From Chlamydiales bacterium (GTDB taxonomy: Bacteria; Chlamydiota; Chlamydiia; Chlamydiales; JAJFMA01), in the NCBI GenBank assembly GCA_030679955.1, contig JAUXSF010000008.1, positions 1-64,000 of the forward strand: a stretch of DNA of 64,000 bases, read 5' to 3'. A program made the translations under genes and the position numbers. Each line of letters begins with the position of its first letter. Within the stretch, counting starts at the first letter, position 1. Below are positions 26,262 to 35,443 of the stretch, one piece after another. The notes beneath the pieces were generated by a model, which saw nothing but the letters and a program-made list of their open reading frames with translations, was not told where the DNA came from and ran no database searches.

Positions 26262-29200
26262 ATGTTAAAGACGCTGCTAAAAAGTGAGGGTCTCAAGAAG
26301 CTGCAGGAAAGCCTGCGGCAGGAGCAGACTATTCTTCTCGAAGGGCTTTGGGATGCACCTAAAGCACTGTTAGCAGCTATGGCGATGGAAACGACCGGCA
26401 AGCATATTCTGATCTTGACTGGTGGTAGCCAAGAAGAGCTACGCCTCTATCATGACCTTGCACTCTTCACTGATCTGCCAGTCCTCGATTATCCAGCCTG
26501 GGAAACGCTACCTTCTGAAGGCATAGCCCCAAGCCCAGATATCGTTGGCGAGCGCTATCACGCCCTAAAAAACCTTCTGAATGCTCGTAAACCACATCTT
26601 ATCATCTCCAGCCTTCAGGCATGCCTGCAAAAGCTCATCAAACCTAGCACCTTCGCTGAGCTGAACATCACTATTAGGCAAGGTGCTACCCTTCCGTTCG
26701 CCACCTTGCTAGTAAAGCTGGATGCGATGGGATATCAACGTCGCCCCACAGCCTCTGACAAAGGTGAGTATGCTGTTCGCGGTGGTATTGTCGATATCTT
26801 CCCTGTTGGATCGCCCGATCCATACCGAATCGAATTCTGGGGCGATGATGTCGAATCGATACGAACCTATGATCCAATAGGACAAAAATCGACCGCTACC
26901 GCTGGTAAAGTAGAAATCACCCCAGGCCAAGAGCTCGAGCTCGTAGACAAGACGGAAGAGCTTTGTTCTATTGTAGACTACTTGGGAGACAAGGCGATCA
27001 TCATTTTCGATGAGCTACTTGACCTAGAGGACCGTTATGCCACACTTGTAAGTATGAGCGAAAAGCCAAACCGCGCTTTTAGCAGCCTGGATGCGCTCAT
27101 GCTGGACATGGATAAGTATCAGAAAATATACCTCACACAAACACCTGTTGAACAGTTAAGCGAAGTGCGAGTGTTAGATAAAGGCGGAGCTAACTACTAC
27201 TCACAGTCCGCAACTTCCCACCATCTCTCTTTTCAGATGTTCAATCGCACTATCGAAGCGCACCGCCTGACACACCCGTTAGTTCGTGTTGCAGAGTATT
27301 TCGGAGAGGAACATCCCGAAGAAGAGATCGGCGGAGACCAACTACTGGAACTTATCGGCACCAAAGCGTCTGACAATACCAAATTAATTTTCCTGTGTGC
27401 CTCACCAGCTGAAGAACACAACCTACAAGCAAAAATTGTTGATCGACAACTATCACTACCCACAGACACTCAGTTTCAGCTTGGATACCTCTCGAGCGGT
27501 TTTGTCGTGGCTGATATTGCAACAGCCTATGTACCGACTACAGAATTCACAAAGCGCTACAAATTACGCCGTCAGAAGCAGCGTAGCACCTATCACACTC
27601 CCCCATCAGAGATCTTCGAGCTATCGCCTGGCGATGCAGTTGTCCACCTAAACAATGGTATTGGTCGCTTTTTGGGGCTGGAAAGACGCCCCAACCATGT
27701 GGGTATCGAAACAGAGTTCATGATCTTAGAGTACGCAGAAAATTCGCGTCTCTTCGTGCCCATGAACCAAGCGCATTTAGTTAATAAGTACATCGGTTCC
27801 AACGAAGAAAAACCAAGGCTACACACATTAGGTAGCAACCGTTGGAAGACAACCAAGCAGACGACTGAGCGAGCCATCATGGGCTATGCTGCAGACTTGT
27901 TGCAGCTATACGCTCATCGTGAAATCAAGGGTGGTTTTGCCTACAAACCCGATAGTGATGATCTGCTGGCTTTTGAAGAAGAGTTTCCCTTCGTCGAAAC
28001 CGAAGATCAATTGCGAGCCATCGCAGATATCAAGAAAGACATGGTTTCCAATAAAGCTATGGACAGACTGGTCTGCGGCGATGTTGGCTATGGCAAAACT
28101 GAAGTGGCTATGCGGGCTGCCTTCAAAGCTGTGCTTGATGGTGGCAAACAGGTAGCTGTCTTGGTGCCCACTACAGTGCTTGCTATGCAGCACTACGAGT
28201 CCTTTTGCGAGCGGATGGCTAACTTCCCTGTTCGTATCGGCGTGCTCTCGCGCTTCCGCACTGCAAAGGAGATGCGTGAAACGCTGGAGGGCGTAGCTGC
28301 TGGTTCTGTCGATATCTTAATTGGCACGCACCGCATTGTCAGCAAGGACGTGATCTTTGCTAACCTGGGGTTAGTCCTAATCGACGAAGAACAGCGCTTT
28401 GGTGTGCGTGCCAAAGAGCACCTCAAGAAAATCCGTTCTAACGTCGACTGCATCACACTAACCGCCACACCTATCCCTCGAACGCTCTACATGTCTCTGA
28501 TTGGCGTGCGGGATATGTCAGTGATCAGCACTCCGCCTCAAGACCGCCTACCGATCAAGACGATTCTTGCTGAAGATAGCGATGAGATGATCAAAAACGC
28601 CCTTCTACGCGAACTAGCAAGGGACGGACAGGCCTATGTCATCCACAACCGCGTCGAGAGCATTTTTGAATTCGCTTCCCGCATCAAGAAGCTTCTGCCA
28701 CAAGCGCGTGTTGTTGTGGGACATGGCCAAATGGATGGCGATGAGCTTGATGATGTCTTCCATGCCTTCAAAAGTGGCCGCGCAGATATCCTGGTGGCTA
28801 CCACCATCGTCGAAAACGGCATCGATATACCGAACGCTAATACAATCATTATCGACCGTGCAGACCGCTTCGGCCTTGCCGACTTGTATCAGCTGCGTGG
28901 CAGGGTTGGTCGTTGGAATCGCCGCGCTTATTCCTACTTAGTTGTCCCCCGCATGAGAGCTCTTCCGGAAATTAGCCAAAAACGCCTTGCTGCTTTGCAA
29001 GAAACAAGCGGCTACGGCGGCGGTATGAAACTAGCTATGCGCGACCTTGAAATACGTGGCGCAGGAGATATCCTAGGTACAGAGCAATCAGGCCACGTGT
29101 CCGCAATAGGCTTCCATCTATATTGCAAGCTATTAAAACGCACGATTCAGGCTCTACAAGGCGGAATACCGAGTGTTCTAACGGACACCAAAATTGAATT

Positions 29201-29579
29201 CCCGATCGATGCACGCCTGCCGGAAGAGTATGTCAACGAAGTCAGCCTACGTATGGAGATCTACCAGCGCCTGGGCGAAGCGATGACGTGGGAAGAGGTC
29301 ACGGAGCTTTGGAACGAACTCAAGGACCGTTTTGGCCCTCCGCCAGAACCAGCTAAATGGCTGTACCATTTAACGCGGCTACGAGTCTATGCATCACGCC
29401 ATGGCTTTACATTGTTGAAGCTAGAACGCCTGTCTATGACCGCTGAGCAACAAAAAGGTAAGACCGTCACCACAAAGCAATTCTTGCTTAAGCATCCGCG
29501 TACTCCTGTGGAGCTGGAAACCAATATCATTCAAGCTCTGAAAAAAGAGTTCAAGCTCGCTGCCGACAAAGACGCCTAG
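26262..29579 (+). CDS. mfd: Transcription-repair coupling factor Mfd
   Basis: A 1105-residue superfamily 2 DNA translocase that removes stalled RNA polymerase and recruits UvrA. Visible parts: the N-terminal UvrB-like homology module (DYPAWETLPSEGIAPSPDIV, YAVRGGIVDIFPVG), the RNA-polymerase-interacting domain near residues 450-540 (PGDAVVHLNNGIGRFLGLE), Walker A GDVGYGKTEVA near 605, the DEEQRFGV box near 707, TATPIPRTL, and the helicase C-terminal motifs ending DLYQLRGRVGR. The length is normal. It follows alaS with a 5-base gap and is surely cotranscribed. Confidence 0.97.
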   Translation: MLKTLLKSEGLKKLQESLRQEQTILLEGLWDAPKALLAAMAMETTGKHILILTGGSQEELRLYHDLALFTDLPVLDYPAWETLPSEGIAPSPDIVGERYHALKNLLNARKPHLIISSLQACLQKLIKPSTFAELNITIRQGATLPFATLLVKLDAMGYQRRPTASDKGEYAVRGGIVDIFPVGSPDPYRIEFWGDDVESIRTYDPIGQKSTATAGKVEITPGQELELVDKTEELCSIVDYLGDKAIIIFDELLDLEDRYATLVSMSEKPNRAFSSLDALMLDMDKYQKIYLTQTPVEQLSEVRVLDKGGANYYSQSATSHHLSFQMFNRTIEAHRLTHPLVRVAEYFGEEHPEEEIGGDQLLELIGTKASDNTKLIFLCASPAEEHNLQAKIVDRQLSLPTDTQFQLGYLSSGFVVADIATAYVPTTEFTKRYKLRRQKQRSTYHTPPSEIFELSPGDAVVHLNNGIGRFLGLERRPNHVGIETEFMILEYAENSRLFVPMNQAHLVNKYIGSNEEKPRLHTLGSNRWKTTKQTTERAIMGYAADLLQLYAHREIKGGFAYKPDSDDLLAFEEEFPFVETEDQLRAIADIKKDMVSNKAMDRLVCGDVGYGKTEVAMRAAFKAVLDGGKQVAVLVPTTVLAMQHYESFCERMANFPVRIGVLSRFRTAKEMRETLEGVAAGSVDILIGTHRIVSKDVIFANLGLVLIDEEQRFGVRAKEHLKKIRSNVDCITLTATPIPRTLYMSLIGVRDMSVISTPPQDRLPIKTILAEDSDEMIKNALLRELARDGQAYVIHNRVESIFEFASRIKKLLPQARVVVGHGQMDGDELDDVFHAFKSGRADILVATTIVENGIDIPNANTIIIDRADRFGLADLYQLRGRVGRWNRRAYSYLVVPRMRALPEISQKRLAALQETSGYGGGMKLAMRDLEIRGAGDILGTEQSGHVSAIGFHLYCKLLKRTIQALQGGIPSVLTDTKIEFPIDARLPEEYVNEVSLRMEIYQRLGEAMTWEEVTELWNELKDRFGPPPEPAKWLYHLTRLRVYASRHGFTLLKLERLSMTAEQQKGKTVTTKQFLLKHPRTPVELETNIIQALKKEFKLAADKDA

Positions 29580-29597
29580 TTTTTTCCTGCAGAGTCA

Positions 29598-29684
29598 CAG
29601 ATGAGACAACAGAGACCTTAGAGACATAGAACTACGGAAGTGCTGTTTCGTCTCTATTGTCCCTTTCGTCCCTAAGGTCCCTAC
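29598..29684. repeat. Imperfect inverted repeat after mfd
   Basis: GAGACAACAGAGACCTTAGA on the left is mirrored on the right by an arm whose complement reads GGGACCTTAGGGAC and GGGACAATAGAGAC. It lies 18 bases after the mfd stop and may serve as its terminator. It differs in sequence from families 1 and 2. Confidence 0.5.
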
Positions 29685-29737
29685 AAAAAAATAAAAAACG
29701 AGTGAATATAAATTCGGGGGTTTGCTAAGACCTGAAT

Positions 29738-31324
29738 ATGGATACAATAAATACTTCATGCCAAGTTCCCCCGGCTGTAAAAAGCTACAGCTCGATCGCT
29801 CAAACTTCTGCCGCAACGGGCAAGAGGGTTAGATTTTCATTGCCACCACCGACTGCTCACATAGAAAATGTTAGTAATCGTCTGCGTGGCCAAACTCATC
29901 CTTCGCCCACTCCCCGGCATGCATTTCCCGCACTACCTGCGAGGGTGGCTCAGGAACTAAGAACCACAATTCAAAAGCTTGATTTCACTAAGGTGGTTGT
30001 ACCACATGCTGGTCCTCTTAAAAGTCCTAGATCTATAGCTGCGGGGGACGAAAACATAGGAGCTACACGCCAGCTTAGCTTGGAACTTGGAATGCCACTG
30101 GACGCCTCAGTTTCATTAAAAGACACGGCTAACATCCATGCCAGTCAAATCTGTGATGCAATACGTGACGATGCCACGCGTCGTATTCTATTCCTCTACT
30201 TTCAACTGCTAGCATATTGGAAAGAAGGTTGTCAGATCTCGCTAGGTCCGACATTAATTCAATATGGAATGTCTATGTCCCCACGTTGTAGTGGCGCTCA
30301 TGCTGCCCTTCTTCCTCATTTAGTCGATAACCATTTAGAGGTGCTTGGGCAACAGATCGCTAAAGGAGGGATCACTGAATCAGTAGAAGTAAGAATGCTA
30401 AGTCTGGGCTTCTCTCAAGAGCAGATCCTTCAGATCAAACACGCCGCCGTATCACTAGAAGCCTTTAAGGAGGTTATCAAACAGTTTCCAGAAGAAACGA
30501 GCCTGCTAGGAGACAAAGTCTATCTGTACCACAGTAGTGCGTGTGTCATTGAAATGCCTTCTTACGTTAACAATTTGCATGCGCTGTTTGAAGAGCAATT
30601 GCGTAATGAAGCCCTTAAGCATTTAAATGATGTTTCTCTAAGAGGTGATGACCCTTACAAGTGCTTAGAAGAGCTTTGCTCCTTTCTAGAAGAGTTCCTT
30701 AAGGCAGCTGAACACCAGACCGCGGAAAAAATAAGATTAGTGCAAAAACTTGTCCAACTAGAACCTGAATGGAAGAAGTTGCAGCTGCAATCACTAGATA
30801 ATAAGGTGGCAGATAAAGAAGCATTCATGCGCGAATATCTACGCATTGGCGCAACAATTGTGGAAACTGTCAAGTTAATAAAGCAACTTAATGGCAAGTC
30901 TCTTGGAGCATCTACAACGCATTTAGGGGAATATTTTGCGTTCGTCAATACACACACTTCACTGCTTTCAAGACGCAGTGACATACCAAGCAGATCCAGA
31001 TCCAGATCAGCGAAAATCACACCCATTAAAGAGCGTTTTGAAGACGCTTATGCCCAACTTTCTTCCGACCTAGCTAGGCAAGGAGCAATACAACAAAGCA
31101 AACTTGATGAGGCTCTCTCAAATCTTGAAAATTCAAGCGTTGTTATTCATTTGTTAAGAAAACACTCCGATTGTCCACCGAAGCATGTCCTATCTGGCAG
31201 ATGCGTCGATGGCAAATGGATGCCATTTACACTAGAAGAGATAATAAAACAGAAATATGAGATCATATCTAACCGTACTCTCGACGTCACCATAACCAAA
31301 ACTCAAGAAGCCCCTGCTCGTTAA
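29738..31324 (+). CDS. Hypothetical protein with disordered N-terminus, upstream of mutM
   Basis: A 528-residue protein of unknown family. The first 100 residues are Ser/Pro/Thr-rich and probably disordered, a common feature of type III secreted chlamydial proteins, and contain KRVRFSLPPP, which fits the eukaryotic PP1-docking RVxF consensus. The rest is predicted helical, with coiled-coil-like segments near 320-350 and a short RSRSRSRS-like stretch (PSRSRSRSAKI) near residue 420. The first base after its stop is 1 base from the mutM ATG, so the two are cotranscribed. A secreted role is inference from composition only. Confidence 0.72.
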   Translation: MDTINTSCQVPPAVKSYSSIAQTSAATGKRVRFSLPPPTAHIENVSNRLRGQTHPSPTPRHAFPALPARVAQELRTTIQKLDFTKVVVPHAGPLKSPRSIAAGDENIGATRQLSLELGMPLDASVSLKDTANIHASQICDAIRDDATRRILFLYFQLLAYWKEGCQISLGPTLIQYGMSMSPRCSGAHAALLPHLVDNHLEVLGQQIAKGGITESVEVRMLSLGFSQEQILQIKHAAVSLEAFKEVIKQFPEETSLLGDKVYLYHSSACVIEMPSYVNNLHALFEEQLRNEALKHLNDVSLRGDDPYKCLEELCSFLEEFLKAAEHQTAEKIRLVQKLVQLEPEWKKLQLQSLDNKVADKEAFMREYLRIGATIVETVKLIKQLNGKSLGASTTHLGEYFAFVNTHTSLLSRRSDIPSRSRSRSAKITPIKERFEDAYAQLSSDLARQGAIQQSKLDEALSNLENSSVVIHLLRKHSDCPPKHVLSGRCVDGKWMPFTLEEIIKQKYEIISNRTLDVTITKTQEAPAR

Positions 31325-31325
31325 A

Positions 31326-32153
31326 ATGCCTGAATTGCCCGAAGTAGAAACGATCGTTCGTGAACTCAACATCGCTCAAATCCCCGGTCACACGATAAAA
31401 CAAGCTGAAGTGTTCTGGGCTAAAACAATAGCCACTCCCGATGTCGACACCTTCTGCAAGACTATTGTAGGGCAAAAGATTGTCTCGATCTCACGTCGAG
31501 GCAAATGGATTGTCTTCACGCTCTCGCGCAATATTCTTTTGATCCACTTACGTATGACAGGAAAGCTATTCATCGACTCGCTCGAAGAAAGACATCAGCC
31601 TTATGAACGGGTACGGCTGACCTTAGATGATGAAACAGAACTACATTATGTCGATCCACGCAAATTTGGAAAATGGTCACTGCTCCCCAAAAATTCGGAG
31701 ATTTTGGCTAATGTCGGTGTAGAGCCTTTATCCGATGATTTCGCGCTAAAAGTCTTCCAAGACATCATCAAGAACAAGAAAACGCGAGTTAAGAGCCTGT
31801 TGCTCGATCAGAAATATATAGCCGGTTTAGGCAATATCTATGTCGACGAGGCTTTGTGGGAATCCAAGGTACATCCCGAACGCCGTGTAGACACTCTAAA
31901 GCCACAAGAGATCAAACTGTTGCACAAAGCTATTGTCAATGTTCTGAAAGGAGGAGTTGAGCGTCGAGGCACTAGCTTTGGCACGAACAAAGGCAATTAT
32001 GCCAATGTATCCGGAAAACCCGGAACCAATAAATCCTTCTTACAGGTGTTCCGGAAGGAGGGGCAGCCCTGCCCCCGCTGCGGAGAAACTATTTTAAAAA
32101 TGGTTGTCAGTCAACGCGGTACTCATATCTGCCCTCATTGCCAGAAAGTATAG
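31326..32153 (+). CDS. mutM: Formamidopyrimidine-DNA glycosylase
   Basis: A bifunctional glycosylase/AP lyase that removes oxidised purines such as 8-oxoguanine. The N-terminal MPELPEVETIVREL carries the catalytic Pro2 and Glu3; the middle helix-two-turns-helix shows KQKYIAGLGNIYVDEALW-like DQKYIAGLGNIYVDEALW; the C-terminal zinc finger CPRCGETIL/HICPHC has all four cysteines. At 275 residues it is of normal length. It starts directly after the stop of the upstream hypothetical gene. Confidence 0.96.
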   Translation: MPELPEVETIVRELNIAQIPGHTIKQAEVFWAKTIATPDVDTFCKTIVGQKIVSISRRGKWIVFTLSRNILLIHLRMTGKLFIDSLEERHQPYERVRLTLDDETELHYVDPRKFGKWSLLPKNSEILANVGVEPLSDDFALKVFQDIIKNKKTRVKSLLLDQKYIAGLGNIYVDEALWESKVHPERRVDTLKPQEIKLLHKAIVNVLKGGVERRGTSFGTNKGNYANVSGKPGTNKSFLQVFRKEGQPCPRCGETILKMVVSQRGTHICPHCQKV

Positions 32154-32296
32154 CTATCGCGTCGTTCTAAATTGTTTTTCTATGTGTACAAGCAGCTTAT
32201 TCTTCTACTAACAAACACTTTTATAAAATTACAACTGTTATTAAATAGCAGTAATCTATACCATCATCGACGGTATTAATTTAACAAAGGAATAAT

Positions 32297-35206
32297 ATGG
32301 ATAATCTTTCTAACATCCCCTGTATTACAAAGAGTCCCAACCAGCATCCACTCCGCATTTTTCCTCCTGTCCAATCTGAGCAAGCTAGACCAACAAACCT
32401 ATTTAACCTAGCCCCTAATACCGAGCAGGTACGACATGTTGAGAGGTTGGATATGGAGAGCACTAACGTTCTTAAAGGACTCAAAATGACTTCTTTAAAG
32501 GAGGTTTTAGATCTTTGCCCCAGTGCATACCGGTTCATGTCAATTAATTGTTTGTTAAAAACTGTAGTTGCGCAAATGGTAGATAAAATCAAAGACGATC
32601 ATGAACATTTAGCCAAAACATTCATCCAATTAAATTCATTGATTACATCAATTTATAAGGGAGACGTTTATCATGAATTGAAATTGTCTAATTGCGGCAT
32701 TAAGGGAATAGAAATTTTAATAAAAGAAACAGAAAATGAAAGCCTAAAGGAGTTTCTTACATCTTTACGTAAAAACATAGAAAATATTTTAACAATCAAC
32801 AAATTTAAAAAACAAGACTACTACGACATTCCAGAACATAGCAATTTTTTCAATGTGCCCATCTCCAGAATCCTTCGTAAAGGGAAATTTGATCGTTGCA
32901 AACGTATTAAAGAAGAGGAGCGTCGCCGTATTTACACAGGAACATTTCTTCCCTTGATGGCGCGTACTGGATTCGCAATATCGGAATTTGCTTCCATAAA
33001 AGTTTCACAGATAGTTGATCGAATAGTGAAGAATAACGTAGCAAATTATGTAAGTAAATCGCCTAACTATCTTCACGTGAAGAACAAAAACATGATGACG
33101 TGGATGATTCAAAAGTACCTACTTAGCGGTCTGGACTGTCTGAAAAAATTAGATAGTAACCGCACTAAGATCGAAAACTCATGTGTAAGACCAATTCTTG
33201 AAATTCTTTCCCCAACTTATATTTCTCAATTACTTGAAAATGACAATATGAAAGAGTTAAATGCCGAATTGGAAAATTACTCTGACAAATGCGACAAACT
33301 GGGAGAAGCACTAATAAACCACGAGGAAGCATTTAAAGAGATTCTGCTGGCTGAGAGCATTTTTTGGCAATTTTCACTCTTCTTGAAATGGTCCCATTCG
33401 CAAGACGGACTTGCTGCGTATACCACATTTTGTGAAACACATAGGACGCCGCAGCAAAAAATCGAACACTACAATGACTATTTAAATGCTTTTGCCAGCT
33501 GGAAAACAAGGTACATAGCGGAGCATCAACTAGCCAACTTTCAAAATCTATTCTCGGAAAGCACTAGAAGCTTGGTGGACGTTAAATCACCAGAATATCA
33601 AGAATGGATATCCATGGCCAACGCTACCCGAGCTATTCATTCGTTGCTTGTGGTGACAAGATTACAGATCCGCAGTCATGCGGATATGGTAGAGACGTAT
33701 GAGTCTCTAAAACAAAATCGAACAAAAATTACGTTGTCGGAGGAAAATCCAGATCACTCCGTGCCACAAGCGACGCATGAGGCTTCCCGGTCGGTACTTC
33801 AGGATACAAACTTGTTAAGCTTAAGCCCGGATAGTCCTCAGGCTCCTTTTGAGCCTAATGATAGTCCACAGGTCGATGATCCAGTTTCGTCCGACAAAGA
33901 AATAGTGCATTCTGAAGAACCTGCGGAAGCAGTAGCTATCTTACATGAAACTATAGGTCACTCATTCGAGAAATTTTTCTTTACGCATCCCCTTGCCAAC
34001 CAAGCCTTAAAGGATGCTCGCCAAGCACATCAAAACTTAGTTGCTGAATTAATGTTTCCTGCGACCGTTACGGACCCCGAAGCAGTCGCTTCTCATGCCA
34101 ATGCTCTAGTGCGATTTACAAGCACTATGATGGAAGGGTTAGTCACCGCGTTTGTGATAGAGCAACAACAACCACAAATGACCGGCGATTATAGCTGGCT
34201 TAAACACAATATACTTGCTCAACTTAAAGATGATGAAATAGATCCCAGATTTATGAATACTGCCTGGCGCTCTTCTCAACTCGAGCAACGCATGAGGTAC
34301 TTACATACAGAAAGCGCTTCTCAAAACCCCGTATTAGACCTGTTGCGTCAAGCCGAACATGCTGACACCGAAGAAGATTGCTCTGTGATCATGCATGAAT
34401 TATATGAGTTTGTTCGAACAAACCTACAGGCAGTTGGTTCTGTTTTTAATATTGGTGAACACCTGGATTTTACTCATATTGCGGGAAATTACCATGCTCC
34501 TAAAACCGCATCCTTGCCAAGCGACCATTTGGCTAAGAGGCTTGCTGCACGCCTGGAGGATATAGACTCAGAGATCGGAGATTTCTTGAGTGTGTCTCCG
34601 CCCACCACCGAACCTTCGAAAACCGAAGTGTCGAACTACTTAGCGGATGCTGCCCACCTTCTTAATCTTATGAAGGCTCGCATGAAAAGAACTTCCAATA
34701 TCGCGGTGGAATATTATGAATTGTCGACCTTATTACCTCTGGCTATTGAGTCTCTAGTGATATCTATAGCTGGCCGTCCAGGGGGTACTATAGACCTGTC
34801 TAAACTTGATCGAAAAAGGATGGGTCATAATCTATTGGAACTGTATGCGAAAAATAAAATCGAGCAGCTTTCTAAAAACTTTAAGGTAAATCCCTCTCAT
34901 ATTGAATTCATGAAAGAAAGCAGAACGTTGCTTCCACTTACCCGCTATAGTAATGTTCAGCGCATGATGAAAGGTAATAGACTCAACAAATCATTAGCTG
35001 AGCAGGTGAAATTATCTGCCGCTGCAAAGGTACATGTTCAGGGCGAGGAGTGGACGCCGGCGCCTATTAGCAAGAGAGTTCACCACGGACAGCTTCAGCT
35101 TAGGTATCAGATGCTACAGCGCGCGGAAAAAGGAATCAGTTTCGTGGAAGCTTTGTTAGAAGTCTGCCTCAAGCTACACGACGACGCATCTCAGTTAACA
35201 GCATAG
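32297..35206 (+). CDS. Large hypothetical protein, tandem paralog copy 1
   Basis: A 969-residue protein with no recognised domain, paralogous over nearly its whole length to the next gene. Three parts are visible: an AT-rich helical N-terminal region (about 1-480) with shared landmarks SNFFNVPISRIL, GTFLPLMARTGF and NMMTWMIQKYLL; a variable Ser/Pro/Asp-rich linker (about 485-540); and a better conserved helical C-terminal region (about 540-969) with LVRFTSTMMEGLVTAFVIEQ, DPRFMNTAWRSSQLEQRMRY and ESLVISIAGRPGGTIDLSKL. No signal peptide or membrane segment is obvious. AAGGAATAAT precedes the ATG. Size, duplication and lineage restriction fit a secreted host-interaction protein, which is inference. 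Confidence 0.8.
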   Translation: MDNLSNIPCITKSPNQHPLRIFPPVQSEQARPTNLFNLAPNTEQVRHVERLDMESTNVLKGLKMTSLKEVLDLCPSAYRFMSINCLLKTVVAQMVDKIKDDHEHLAKTFIQLNSLITSIYKGDVYHELKLSNCGIKGIEILIKETENESLKEFLTSLRKNIENILTINKFKKQDYYDIPEHSNFFNVPISRILRKGKFDRCKRIKEEERRRIYTGTFLPLMARTGFAISEFASIKVSQIVDRIVKNNVANYVSKSPNYLHVKNKNMMTWMIQKYLLSGLDCLKKLDSNRTKIENSCVRPILEILSPTYISQLLENDNMKELNAELENYSDKCDKLGEALINHEEAFKEILLAESIFWQFSLFLKWSHSQDGLAAYTTFCETHRTPQQKIEHYNDYLNAFASWKTRYIAEHQLANFQNLFSESTRSLVDVKSPEYQEWISMANATRAIHSLLVVTRLQIRSHADMVETYESLKQNRTKITLSEENPDHSVPQATHEASRSVLQDTNLLSLSPDSPQAPFEPNDSPQVDDPVSSDKEIVHSEEPAEAVAILHETIGHSFEKFFFTHPLANQALKDARQAHQNLVAELMFPATVTDPEAVASHANALVRFTSTMMEGLVTAFVIEQQQPQMTGDYSWLKHNILAQLKDDEIDPRFMNTAWRSSQLEQRMRYLHTESASQNPVLDLLRQAEHADTEEDCSVIMHELYEFVRTNLQAVGSVFNIGEHLDFTHIAGNYHAPKTASLPSDHLAKRLAARLEDIDSEIGDFLSVSPPTTEPSKTEVSNYLADAAHLLNLMKARMKRTSNIAVEYYELSTLLPLAIESLVISIAGRPGGTIDLSKLDRKRMGHNLLELYAKNKIEQLSKNFKVNPSHIEFMKESRTLLPLTRYSNVQRMMKGNRLNKSLAEQVKLSAAAKVHVQGEEWTPAPISKRVHHGQLQLRYQMLQRAEKGISFVEALLEVCLKLHDDASQLTA

Positions 35207-35217
35207 CAATACTTAAT

Positions 35218-35248
35218 ACATAGGTAACACCAAATAGGTGTTCCTATG
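35218..35248. terminator. Hairpin downstream of tandem copy 1
   Basis: ACATAGGTAACAC pairs imperfectly with GTGTTCCTATG. It is the counterpart of the perfect hairpin at 38428-38460 after copy 2, and has lost one base of the right arm. Confidence 0.55.
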
Positions 35249-35364
35249 CTGTTTCCACAGATTGTAGGAGGTGAAGACACTCCACATACAACCGTTGTTT
35301 ACCATGTGCGCCAACTAAAAACTAACTCTTCCAAAAGTGGCACCAATACCACCATTGTGGTGAA
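35240..35364 (-). pseudogene. Remnant of a CPBP-protease gene (duplicated copy, decayed)
   Basis: Two blocks match the intact CPBP-protease gene at 38455-39009: 35240-35311 matches its C-terminal end (38450-38522), and 35313-35364 matches an internal block (38734-38784, AACTCTTCCAAAAGTGGCAC). About 210 bases between the blocks and all of the N-terminal coding part are missing. The order relative to the large gene is the same as in copy 2, so this is the relic of the duplicated unit. Confidence 0.8.
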
Positions 35365-35443
35365 TGCATAATAAAAAACGTTCTTGCATTTAAAATAGGC
35401 CACATATAACATTATCGAGGCTTTAATTAATAAAGGTGTAATA

